NCBI GenBank assembly: GCA_017501805.1
Contig: JAFVWG010000243.1
Coordinates: 1-22,394, forward strand
Length of the DNA stretch: 22,394 bases
DNA from: Oscillospiraceae bacterium
GTDB taxonomy: Bacteria; Bacillota; Clostridia; Oscillospirales; Oscillospiraceae
Direction of reading: 5' to 3'
Shown here one piece after another: positions 1-6,632 of the stretch. The notes beneath the pieces were generated by a model. The model ran no database searches, was not told where the DNA came from, and worked only from the letters and a program-made list of their open reading frames with translations. Position 1 is the stretch's first letter; every line of letters starts with the position of its first letter. A program made the position numbers and the translations under genes.

Positions 1-491
1 CTGCGTGAATGAGGAAGCGATCCAATCCGAGCCTTTTTACCGCCTCTTCCAAGGGTTCGGCGGAAACGAGCTTCTGCCGCCTCTGCGCACAGGGGTGCGG
101 TCAGCCGACCGGAGAATTGCCCGCCGCCCGCATCGTCACGCGCGTCACCAAACTTTTGCATCGCCGCAAAGTCCGCGTGTCCGGGTCTTGGCACGGTACG
201 CAGTGCGTCATAGTCGGCGGAGAGGGTGTTTTCATTGAAGATGACTGCGGTGACAGGTGCGCCGCAGGTGACATTGTCCTTCAGACCCGAGAGAAAAACA
301 GGCTTGTCCGCTTCCTTTCTCGGAGTGGAGAGGTCGTTCTGTCCCGGTGCGCGTCTGGCGAGGAATGCCTCCAGCGCATCCATATCGATGGCAAAGCCGG
401 AGGGGAGACCCTCCATCGTCACACCGATCGCGGGACCGTGCGACTGACCGAAAATGGTAAAACGAAAGATGTTTCCGACCGAGTTGCTCAT
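1..491 (-). CDS. aroC: Chorismate synthase, N-terminal part (runs off left edge)
   Basis: Chorismate synthase converts EPSP to chorismate with reduced FMN, the last common step of the shikimate pathway. The N-terminus reads MSNSVGNIFRFTIFGQSHGP, with the family's G-x-S-H-G active-site motif. It continues through APGQNDLSTPRKE, RPGHADFAA and GGGQFSGRLTAPLC (to about residue 135), all characteristic of the family. The start codon lies inside an ATGA overlap with the aroA stop (488-491). After Cys135 (about base 87) the frame stays open to the window edge, but I no longer recognise the family there: the expected alanine/glycine-rich segment is missing. This may be a frameshift, an assembly join at a contig end, or local divergence. 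Identity is firm for the first 135 residues only. Confidence 0.9.
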   Translation of the reverse strand, partial: MSNSVGNIFRFTIFGQSHGPAIGVTMEGLPSGFAIDMDALEAFLARRAPGQNDLSTPRKEADKPVFLSGLKDNVTCGAPVTAVIFNENTLSADYDALRTVPRPGHADFAAMQKFGDARDDAGGGQFSGRLTAPLCAEAAEARFRRTLGRGGKKARIGSLPHSR

Positions 492-1696
492 TTGGTTCCC
501 TCCTTACAGCGTCCGCCAAGAGCGGTAAAATCCCGGAAGAAGCCCGGGTAGGATTTTCTGACAGCGTCTGCGCCGAGAACGGTGACTGCGTTCGTACAGC
601 CGACCGATGCGATCGCAGCGGACATAACGATCCTGTGATCGCCCGCACCGTCGACCGTTCCGCCGGAAAGCGTCTCGCGTCCCCGAATAATCAGTCCGTC
701 CCCGGTGATCTCTGCATCGCCGCCGAGGGCACTAAGCATTGCGGCTACGGTTGCAAGGCGGTCGCTCTCCTTGAGGCGAAGCCGCGCCGCGCCTGTGATC
801 GTCGTCGTACCCGGCGTGAGCGCCGCAACGACGGAGAGGATCGGGACAAGATCGGGAATATCGGATGCGTCCAGCGTGGCGTTCTGTCTGCGGATCGCGG
901 TGAGCGCCTCACAGACGAGACGATCCTTCTGCGCGCTTGTTGAGTCAAGCCCCGTGCAGCGAACGCTGTCGCCGCAAAGGCTTCCCGCAGCCAGCCAAAA
1001 TGCTGCGTTGGACCAGTCTCCTTCGGCTTCCGCAAAGCCTGCGGAGTGGTAGCTGTGCGGCGGGACGATCAGTTCGTCGTCCGTCCGCCTGACTGCAATA
1101 CCAAATCGGGAAAGCGTACGCAGAGTCATTTCCAGATATCCTGCGGATTCCGTTTTTCCGATCAGCCGCAGCCTGCCGCCGCCAAGCAGCGGTAAAGCAA
1201 AGAGGAGACCGGAGAGGAATTGTGAGGAGATGTTCGCGGCGATGGCGTAGCTCGTTTCGCGCAGCTTTCCGCCGACATAGATGCGGTCGCCGTCTTTCTT
1301 TAATTCCGCACCGCCCCGCAGCAGCTCGCTCCAAAGCGGTTCCAGCGGTCTGTCGGGAAGCCTTCCGTGCATCCGGATCTCCGCACGAACGCCGAGCGCG
1401 CAGACAACGGGAAGCAGGAAACGCAGCGTCGAGCCGCTCTCTCCGCAGTCCATTTGACAGGCTTGCGGCACGTCTCCCGGCGTGATGAGAAATCCGTCCT
1501 CCGTCCGTTCGGCGGAGGCGCCAAGCGCGGGCAGACAATGAACCGTCGCGTCGATATCATCGCTCGTCTCGGGACAGAGCACCTTGGTCGGTGCGTCGGA
1601 GAGTGCGGCGCAGATGAGAAGCCTGTGCGCATCGGACTTGGAGGGGATGGCACGAATTTCACCCGCAAGCGGAGCGGGAAGAAACGTCATATTCAT
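488..1696 (-). CDS. aroA: 3-phosphoshikimate 1-carboxyvinyltransferase (EPSP synthase)
   Basis: Transfers the enolpyruvyl group of PEP to shikimate-3-phosphate, step six of the shikimate pathway, in the cytosol. The 402 residues show the substrate-binding IPSKSDAHRLL near residue 18, GESGSTLRFLLPV (family form GNSGTTMR), SSQFLSGLLFALP, the catalytic Asp region DIPDLVPILSVVAA, and LRLKESDRLA followed by GDHRIVMSAAIA near the C-terminus. It is slightly shorter than the roughly 427-residue enterobacterial enzyme. The start overlaps the aroB stop by four bases (ATGA, 1693-1696) and the stop overlaps the aroC start, so translation is probably coupled. An in-frame ATG two codons downstream is an alternative start. 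The Ser in GESGS is unusual relative to Thr but conservative. Confidence 0.97.
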   Translation of the reverse strand: MNMTFLPAPLAGEIRAIPSKSDAHRLLICAALSDAPTKVLCPETSDDIDATVHCLPALGASAERTEDGFLITPGDVPQACQMDCGESGSTLRFLLPVVCALGVRAEIRMHGRLPDRPLEPLWSELLRGGAELKKDGDRIYVGGKLRETSYAIAANISSQFLSGLLFALPLLGGGRLRLIGKTESAGYLEMTLRTLSRFGIAVRRTDDELIVPPHSYHSAGFAEAEGDWSNAAFWLAAGSLCGDSVRCTGLDSTSAQKDRLVCEALTAIRRQNATLDASDIPDLVPILSVVAALTPGTTTITGAARLRLKESDRLATVAAMLSALGGDAEITGDGLIIRGRETLSGGTVDGAGDHRIVMSAAIASVGCTNAVTVLGADAVRKSYPGFFRDFTALGGRCKEGTK

Positions 1697-2748
1697 ACGG
1701 AAGCCCCTTCCGCAAAATGTTCAAAGTCGGCCAGCGACAGCGTGAGAAGTTCGCAGGTTCCGATCGTGCGCGGAACAACGCAGGAGATCGAGTCGTTGCG
1801 GCGTTTTTTGTCGCCGCGTGCGATTTTCAGCAGCTCGGCAACAGGAACATCCGTTCCGGTCGGAAGACCGAGAGCATTGACTGCGTTTTCGATTTGCTCA
1901 ACAACGTCCACGGAGCAGAGACCGCGCTTTGCCGAAGCGCGGGCGATCATGCAAAGACCTGCCGCAACAGCGCGTCCGTGGCTCAGCTCGAAGTTGCTCA
2001 CGGCTTCGATGGCGTGACCGAGCGTGTGCCCGAGGTTGAGCATCTGACGGCGTCCTTTTTCAAATTCGTCCGCGGCGACAAAATCTTCTTTTTGCGCGAC
2101 ACAGCGTGCAATGACGTCCTCTCGGGGAAATTGATGTCCGTCGCGAAGAAGGATCTCAAAGAGCTCGGGATCGCCCAAGACGGCGTATTTCAGGACCTCG
2201 CCGCAGCCGTCCAGGAAAAACTCCTGCGGCAGCGTGGCGAGAAGCTGTGTATCGCATAAAACGACCTTCGGCTGATGGAATGCGCCGACGTAGTTTTTGC
2301 CGGACTTCAGGTCGATCGCGGTTTTGCCGCCAACGGAGGAGTCCACCATCGCAAGGAGCGAGGTCGGGATCTGCGCATAGTCGATCCCGCGCAGATAGGT
2401 TGCGGCGGCAAAGCCCGCCATATCGCCTGTCACGCCGCCGCCGAGCGCAACCACAAGATCGCTCCGCGTCAGCTCGTGAGACGCCATATGATCCAGCAGA
2501 GACAGATAGGTGTCGCTGTTCTTGGAGCGTTCACCGGCCGGGAAGACAAAGACGGAGACAGAGAAGCCCGCTTCAGAAAGCGACTGTTTCAGAGTTTCCG
2601 AATAGAGCGGTGCAACGTTCGAGTCCGACACGATGACACAGCGGGTTCCTCCGGAGATGCGGCGCAGCGCTGCGCCTGCCTGCTTCAGAAGTCCCTGTCC
2701 GATCAGGACGGAATACGGCTTCGCCGCTCGAACCTTGATTTCTCTCAT
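1693..2748 (-). CDS. aroB: 3-dehydroquinate synthase
   Basis: NAD- and metal-dependent enzyme that cyclises DAHP to 3-dehydroquinate, step two of the shikimate pathway. The 351 residues are full length. NAD-binding ALGGGVTGDMAGFAAATYLR (about 101-120) is followed by IPTSLLAMVDSSVGGKT, KSGKNYVGAFHQP and metal-ligand candidates Glu184 (GEVLKYA), His241 (NLGHTLGHAIE) and His257 (SHGRAVAAG). It is the third gene of the aro operon. Its start overlaps the tyrA stop at 2745-2748 and its stop overlaps the aroA start at 1693-1696, both as ATGA. No separate ribosome binding site is needed if ribosomes re-initiate. Confidence 0.97.
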   Translation of the reverse strand: MREIKVRAAKPYSVLIGQGLLKQAGAALRRISGGTRCVIVSDSNVAPLYSETLKQSLSEAGFSVSVFVFPAGERSKNSDTYLSLLDHMASHELTRSDLVVALGGGVTGDMAGFAAATYLRGIDYAQIPTSLLAMVDSSVGGKTAIDLKSGKNYVGAFHQPKVVLCDTQLLATLPQEFFLDGCGEVLKYAVLGDPELFEILLRDGHQFPREDVIARCVAQKEDFVAADEFEKGRRQMLNLGHTLGHAIEAVSNFELSHGRAVAAGLCMIARASAKRGLCSVDVVEQIENAVNALGLPTGTDVPVAELLKIARGDKKRRNDSISCVVPRTIGTCELLTLSLADFEHFAEGASV

Positions 2749-3578
2749 CTTCCGTCTACCTCCTTTTTCCGTTCGCGACCCTCCTGCAAAAGATCGCGGA
2801 GCGTTTTTCCGTCATTTTCATAGATCGCTGTTCGGTATTTCTGCAGTTCCGTGATATAAAAATCCAATTCTTCGATCAGATTGTCGCGATTGTCCAAAAA
2901 CAGCTCAGCCCACATTTCGGGATTCAGCCATGCGACGCGCGTCATATCTTTATAGCTCCCCGCAGAGAAGCCGCGATGTCCGCGCGCGGTCGGGCTTTTA
3001 ATAAATGCGTTGGAAAGAATATGCGGCATCTGCGAGGTGAAGCCGATCATTCGATCGTGCTCCTCCGCCGTGGCGACCGTGATCGAGCCGAAGCCCGCAG
3101 GTGCAAGCAGTGCTTTGATCCGGTCAAAGATCTGCATATCGTCAAATTCCGGGGGAACAATGACCATCGGCGCGTTGCGGAAGAGGTTTTCGCGCGCATA
3201 ACGGTAGCCGGAGTTGTGCGTGCCCGCCATGGGATGACCGCCCGCGTAGAAAAAACCGTGCTTTTCGGCAAGTTCAAATCCGCATTCGCAGATGCGCCGC
3301 TTTGTGCCGAGACAGTCGATCACGACCGTGTGCGGATCGAAGATCGCCGCGTTTTCCCGCAGGTACGCTTCTGCGGCGTCGGGATAGACGGCGATGAGAA
3401 TGAGATCGCATTGTTTCAGAGAAGCTGCATCCAGCCTCCCGTCAACGGTCTCGGAGAGCATCGCAAAGGAGAGGATCGCTTCATCCGTATCCGCAGCATA
3501 CACGGTCCAGCCTGCTGCGTGATAGGCTTTTGTGAAGCTGCCGCCAATCAGTCCCAGACCGACAATTCCGACTGTCAT
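2745..3578 (-). CDS. tyrA: Prephenate dehydrogenase
   Basis: Oxidatively decarboxylates prephenate to 4-hydroxyphenylpyruvate, committing flux to tyrosine. The N-terminal Rossmann motif is GLGLIGGS (about 7-14). VIDCLGTKRR, the active-site GGHPMAGTHNSG with its catalytic-type His, and SQMPHILSNAF in the helical C-terminal domain follow. At 277 residues it is the short form: there is no C-terminal ACT regulatory domain and no fused chorismate mutase. Feedback control may therefore rest on the first enzyme and on the leader. It overlaps the DAHP synthase stop (3575-3578) and the aroB start by ATGA. Cofactor preference (NAD or NADP) cannot be read with confidence; an arogenate dehydrogenase role is possible but less likely. 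Confidence 0.93.
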   Translation of the reverse strand: MTVGIVGLGLIGGSFTKAYHAAGWTVYAADTDEAILSFAMLSETVDGRLDAASLKQCDLILIAVYPDAAEAYLRENAAIFDPHTVVIDCLGTKRRICECGFELAEKHGFFYAGGHPMAGTHNSGYRYARENLFRNAPMVIVPPEFDDMQIFDRIKALLAPAGFGSITVATAEEHDRMIGFTSQMPHILSNAFIKSPTARGHRGFSAGSYKDMTRVAWLNPEMWAELFLDNRDNLIEELDFYITELQKYRTAIYENDGKTLRDLLQEGRERKKEVDGR

Positions 3579-4579
3579 GCGAGCACCGCCTGCCGAACGG
3601 CTGCGATCTTTTTCGCAAGTGCGGAGAATTCATCCGGCGTCAGCGACTGTGCGCCGTCGCACAGGGCGTGCATCGGGTCGTTGTGCACCTCGATCATAAG
3701 TCCGTCGGCTCCTGCGGCTGCCGCCGCCAAAGCCATAGAAGGAACGAAGCGGGAGTTTCCGGTTGCATGACTGGGATCGATGACGATCGGCAGATGCGTC
3801 AGATCGCGCAGTGCGGGAACAGCGGAAAGATCAAGGGTGTTCCGCGTCGCCGTTTCAAAGGTGCGGATTCCGCGTTCACAGAGGATGACGTCCTCGTTGC
3901 CGCCTGCCATAATATACTCCGCGCTCATTAGCAGCTCCTTCAGGGAGTTTGCGGGTCCTCTTTTCAGAAGAATGGGCTTGCGAAGATGTCCCAATTCCTG
4001 CAGCAGATCGAAGTTCTGGCAGTTCCGTGCGCCGACCTGGATGATGTCCACATCCTCAAAAAGATCCAGCGTATTAACGTTCATGATCTCCGAGACGATC
4101 GGAAGACCGGTTGCCTTCTTTGCTTCCTTCAGAAGGGCAAGTCCTTCGCCCTTCAGTCCCTGGAAGGCATAGGGGGAGGTGCGCGGTTTGAATGCACCGC
4201 CGCGCAGGATGTTTGCACCTGCCTCTTTGACGCTCTGTGCCACGGAAAGGATCTGATCGAGGCTCTCCACAGAGCAGGGACCTGCCATAATGCTGAAGTT
4301 TCCTCCGCCGATCTTCGCACCACCGACGGAGACGACCGTGTCGTCCGGACGGAACTTGCGGTTGCACTGCTTGAAGGGCTCCGAGACAGTCTTGACGGAG
4401 TTGACGATATCCAGACTCTGCAGAAGCTCGACATCAATGTGTCCGGTGTCGCCGACAAGCCCGAGAACGGTATAGTCTTCGCCGTCAGAAATATGAACGG
4501 TGAGCTTCTGCGACTCCAGCCATGAGATCAGATGCTCCTTTTTTTCCGGCAGAGTGCCCGGTTTCAAAATAACGATCAT
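3575..4579 (-). CDS. aroF: 3-deoxy-7-phosphoheptulonate (DAHP) synthase, type I-beta with N-terminal regulatory domain
   Basis: Condenses PEP and erythrose-4-phosphate to DAHP, the entry step of the shikimate pathway. The 334 residues begin MIVILKPG and carry an N-terminal ferredoxin-like (ACT-like) domain of about 70 residues. The TIM barrel follows, with SIMAGPCSVES, LRGGAFKPRTSPYAFQG, QVGARNCQNFDLLQELG, KRGPANSLKELL and PIVIDPSHATGNS. This arrangement matches the Thermotoga-type enzyme, in which the N-terminal domain mediates aromatic feedback. I chose the ATG at 4577-4579 because GGAGGT (4586-4591) sits six bases upstream. A longer open frame reaches 4801 but would run through the promoter and terminator. 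Gene naming in this family varies (aroF, aroG, aroA in Bacillus), so the symbol is tentative. Confidence 0.95.
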   Translation of the reverse strand: MIVILKPGTLPEKKEHLISWLESQKLTVHISDGEDYTVLGLVGDTGHIDVELLQSLDIVNSVKTVSEPFKQCNRKFRPDDTVVSVGGAKIGGGNFSIMAGPCSVESLDQILSVAQSVKEAGANILRGGAFKPRTSPYAFQGLKGEGLALLKEAKKATGLPIVSEIMNVNTLDLFEDVDIIQVGARNCQNFDLLQELGHLRKPILLKRGPANSLKELLMSAEYIMAGGNEDVILCERGIRTFETATRNTLDLSAVPALRDLTHLPIVIDPSHATGNSRFVPSMALAAAAAGADGLMIEVHNDPMHALCDGAQSLTPDEFSALAKKIAAVRQAVLA

Positions 4580-4590
4580 AATGACACCTC

Positions 4591-4629
4591 CAAAGAAATA
4601 ACGCCGCACAGCAGCGACTGTGCGGCGTT
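4591..4629 (-). terminator. Intrinsic terminator in the aro leader (attenuator)
   Basis: A perfect 12-bp stem, 4600-4611 with 4618-4629, closes a six-base loop. On the minus strand it is followed by the U-rich tract TTATTTCTTT (4592-4601). It lies after the leader peptide and just before the GGAGGT site of the DAHP synthase gene, so termination here would switch off the whole operon. The 5' arm can instead pair with minus-strand TTTGTGCTGC (4659-4668; eight of nine positions including one G-U), a candidate antiterminator. Confidence 0.85.
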
Positions 4630-4671
4630 TGCCAAACCAATTGAAATGAAAAAAATTTGCAGCACAAATCG

Positions 4672-4705
4672 CTATTACTTTTTTTCCGAGGTAAAAAAGT
4701 AATAG
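4672..4705 (-). promoter_or_regulatory. Leader hairpin overlapping the Phe-Tyr-Tyr-Phe-Phe codons
   Basis: A perfect 13-bp inverted repeat, 4672-4684 with 4693-4705, has an eight-base loop. The arm transcribed first (4705 down to 4693) falls within codons 13-17 of the leader peptide (4693-4707), and the second arm carries the stop codon region. A ribosome stalled on these codons would cover the first arm, the geometry of segments 1 and 2 in amino acid attenuators. Confidence 0.75.
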
Positions 4706-4743
4706 AACGCAAAGCTGTTGAGCTGTTTCGCTGCAAAAAGCAT
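4675..4743 (-). CDS. Phe/Tyr-rich leader peptide of the aro operon (22 codons)
   Basis: A 22-codon frame begins at ATG 4741-4743 and ends at TAA 4675-4677. AAGGAG (4753-4758) lies nine bases upstream, an ideal ribosome binding site. Seven of 22 residues are Phe or Tyr: F3 and F11, then F13-Y14-Y15-F16-F17 encoded by consecutive codons at 4693-4707. It sits between the operon promoter and an intrinsic terminator, as in classical leader-peptide attenuators such as pheA and pheST of enterobacteria. The inferred role is a sensor: a shortage of charged tRNA-Phe or tRNA-Tyr stalls the ribosome at codons 13-17. The peptide itself probably has no function. No T-box consensus is visible in this leader. 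Confidence 0.85.
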   Translation of the reverse strand: MLFAAKQLNSFAFYYFFTSEKK

Positions 4744-4772
4744 AGCTGTTTTCTCCTTGTTTATTTTGCCCC

Positions 4773-4801
4773 ATCATAGCACCGCGATCGGGATTCGTCA
4801 A
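4773..4801 (-). promoter_or_regulatory. Promoter of the aro operon
   Basis: On the minus strand TTGACG (4796-4801), a 17-base spacer and TATGAT (4773-4778) match the housekeeping sigma-A consensus closely. The expected transcript start is near 4766, about 23 bases before the leader peptide ATG. Confidence 0.85.
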
Positions 4802-4836
4802 GTGTTTTTTTATAGGAATTGCATACGCCTGCCGGG

Positions 4837-4865
4837 TTGACTGAACACCGTTTCCGTCCTATAAT
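4837..4865 (+). promoter_or_regulatory. Promoter of the ABC transporter operon
   Basis: TTGACT (4837-4842), a 17-base spacer and TATAAT (4860-4865) form a near-perfect sigma-A promoter. It is divergent from the aro promoter, with 35 bases between the two -35 boxes. The expected start is near 4872. Confidence 0.88.
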
Positions 4866-4900
4866 AACGGCGGAAAAAATACCCGAAAGGAAGTATTCTT

Positions 4901-5884
4901 ATGAAAAAAACGATCGCTTTGCTTCTGGCTTTTTGCCTTGTGCTGTCGCTCACTGCCTGCGGCGCACAGCCGGCCGAAACGCCTGCCGACGATGTGACGA
5001 TCCGTCTCGGCGGTCTGAAGGGACCGACCACGATGGGTATGGTCAAACTCCTTGACGACAACGACAAGGGACTGACGGAAAACAAGTATACCTATCAGAT
5101 CGCCGCTGCAGCGGACGAGCTTACGCCGCAGCTCCTCAAGGGCGAGCTGGATATCCTCGCCGTACCGGTCAACCTTGCGGCGATCCTTCATCAGAACAGC
5201 GAGCAGTCCGTGCAGCTGCTTGCGGTCAACACGCTGGGCGTTCTCTATGTCGTGGAAAACGGTGAGACCGTAACGGACTGGGAAAGCCTGCGCGGAAAAA
5301 CGATCTATTCCGCAGGCAAGGGCACGACTCCGGAATATTCCTTCCGCTATCTGCTTGCGAAGAACGGTCTTGATATGGACACCGATGTGAACATGCAGTG
5401 GAAGAGCGAACCCTCCGAGATCGTTCCGCTGCTTGTCGCGGAAGAGAATGCCGTTGCGGTCCTGCCGCAGCCGTTTGTTACGGTCGCTTCTACAAAGGTG
5501 GAAGGTCTCCGTACCGCGATGGATCTGACCGCCGAGTGGGACAAGCTCGGTGAAAAGAGCCGACTCATCACGGGCGGCGTCATCGTCCGAAAGGCCTTTG
5601 CCGAGGAGCACCCCGCAGCCCTCAGCAAATTCATCGAAGAGTATGCCGCTTCTGTGGAATATGTAAATGCAAATCCCGCCGAGGCCGCTGTGCTGATCGA
5701 AGCCCACGACATCGTGAAGGCGCCCATCGCGGAAAAGGCGATCCCCAACTGCAATCTTGTCTGCATCACCGGCGACGAGATGCGTGAGATCGCGGACGGC
5801 TACATTGCCTCGCTATTTGAGCAGAACCCCAAAGCCGTCGGCGGTGTGATGCCCGGCGATGCGTTCTACTGCAATGTGGGCTGA
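4901..5884 (+). CDS. ABC transporter substrate-binding lipoprotein, NitT/TauT (NMT1/THI5-like) type
   Basis: Extracytoplasmic solute-binding lipoprotein of a three-gene importer. A basic and hydrophobic signal peptide ends in the lipobox LTAC, with Cys20 as the lipidation site. Of the mature 308 residues, the first 15 or so are a linker and the rest has the two-lobe fold typical of the taurine/nitrate/sulfonate/pyrimidine-precursor family. Recognisable stretches are LGGLKGPTTMGMVKLL, GELDILAVPVNLAAIL, LRGKTIYSAGKGTTPEY and the late GGVMPGDAFYCN. AAAGGAAG lies seven bases before the ATG. It is the first gene after a strong promoter, and its end overlaps the permease start. The substrate cannot be assigned: members of this family bind nitrate, taurine, aliphatic sulfonates or thiamine pyrimidine precursors. 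Confidence 0.88.
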   Translation: MKKTIALLLAFCLVLSLTACGAQPAETPADDVTIRLGGLKGPTTMGMVKLLDDNDKGLTENKYTYQIAAAADELTPQLLKGELDILAVPVNLAAILHQNSEQSVQLLAVNTLGVLYVVENGETVTDWESLRGKTIYSAGKGTTPEYSFRYLLAKNGLDMDTDVNMQWKSEPSEIVPLLVAEENAVAVLPQPFVTVASTKVEGLRTAMDLTAEWDKLGEKSRLITGGVIVRKAFAEEHPAALSKFIEEYAASVEYVNANPAEAAVLIEAHDIVKAPIAEKAIPNCNLVCITGDEMREIADGYIASLFEQNPKAVGGVMPGDAFYCNVG

Positions 5885-6632
5885 GAAGCGCGGGGCGAAG
5901 CTCCTTGCTGTATTGCTGGCGCTGCTGCTCTGGCAGCTTGCCGCGATGCTCGTGGATCTTCCCGTTCTTCTCGTCTCACCGCTGCAGGTCCTGCGGCGGC
6001 TGCTGACGATCTGGCGGGAACCCGACTTCTTCTTAACGGTCTGGCACAGCCTGCTTCGGATCGCGCTCGGCTTTGCCGCGGCGCTCGTCCTTGGAAGTTT
6101 GCTTGCGATCCTTGCCGGGCGGTTTCCCGTCCTGCGGACGCTGCTGTGGCCCTATGTGACCGTGATGAAGACCGTTCCGGTCGCGTCCTTTATCATTATC
6201 AGTCTCATCTGGCTGAATGCGGAAAACCTCGCTGTCTTTATCTCATTTCTGATGGTGTTCCCGACCATCTATCTCAATGTTCTGCAGGGCTATGAGAGCG
6301 CGGACAGAGAACTGCTTGAAATGGCGCGTGTGTTCCGCGTGCCTTACGCAAGACAGCTTCGGCACATTTATCTGCCCGCCGTGCGTCCGTTCCTGCTTTC
6401 CGCCTGCAGTGTCGCCCTCGGTATGGCGTGGAAGTCCGGCGTTGCGGCGGAGGTCATTGCGATCTCCAAGCACTCGCTCGGTGAAAAGCTCTATGAGTCG
6501 AAGGTGTACTTTCTGAACGTGGATCTGTTCTCCTGGACGGTGGTCATCGTTCTGAGCAGCTTCCTCTTTGAAAAGCTCGCGCTGGCGATCCTGCGCCTTG
6601 TGCTGGCGAGAGGGGAGGGACGCGTGAAATGA
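5859..6632 (+). CDS. ABC transporter permease, NitT/TauT type
   Basis: Inner-membrane permease of the importer, about six transmembrane segments. The first (LLAVLLALLLWQLAAMLV) follows a short charged N-terminus. The cytoplasmic coupling (EAA-type) loop is at ELLEMARVFRVPYARQLRHI, followed by YLPAVRPFLLSACSVALGMAW, where family members have the LP-A-P pattern. Length (257 residues) is normal. Two starts are possible: 5859 (26-base overlap with the lipoprotein gene) or 5874 (11-base overlap); neither has a clear ribosome binding site, so translation is probably coupled to the upstream gene. Its stop overlaps the ATPase start as ATGA (6629-6632). Confidence 0.9.
   Translation: MRSTAMWAEKRGAKLLAVLLALLLWQLAAMLVDLPVLLVSPLQVLRRLLTIWREPDFFLTVWHSLLRIALGFAAALVLGSLLAILAGRFPVLRTLLWPYVTVMKTVPVASFIIISLIWLNAENLAVFISFLMVFPTIYLNVLQGYESADRELLEMARVFRVPYARQLRHIYLPAVRPFLLSACSVALGMAWKSGVAAEVIAISKHSLGEKLYESKVYFLNVDLFSWTVVIVLSSFLFEKLALAILRLVLARGEGRVK

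Noticed and set aside
4580..4770. A T-box riboswitch in the aro leader.
   Set aside because: I looked for the T-box antiterminator consensus and Stem I elements and saw none; a leader peptide fits better.
4580..4801. N-terminal extension of 74 codons on the DAHP synthase gene (open frame from 4801).
   Set aside because: It would span the promoter, leader and terminator. MIVILKPG at 4579 matches the family start and has GGAGGT six bases before it.
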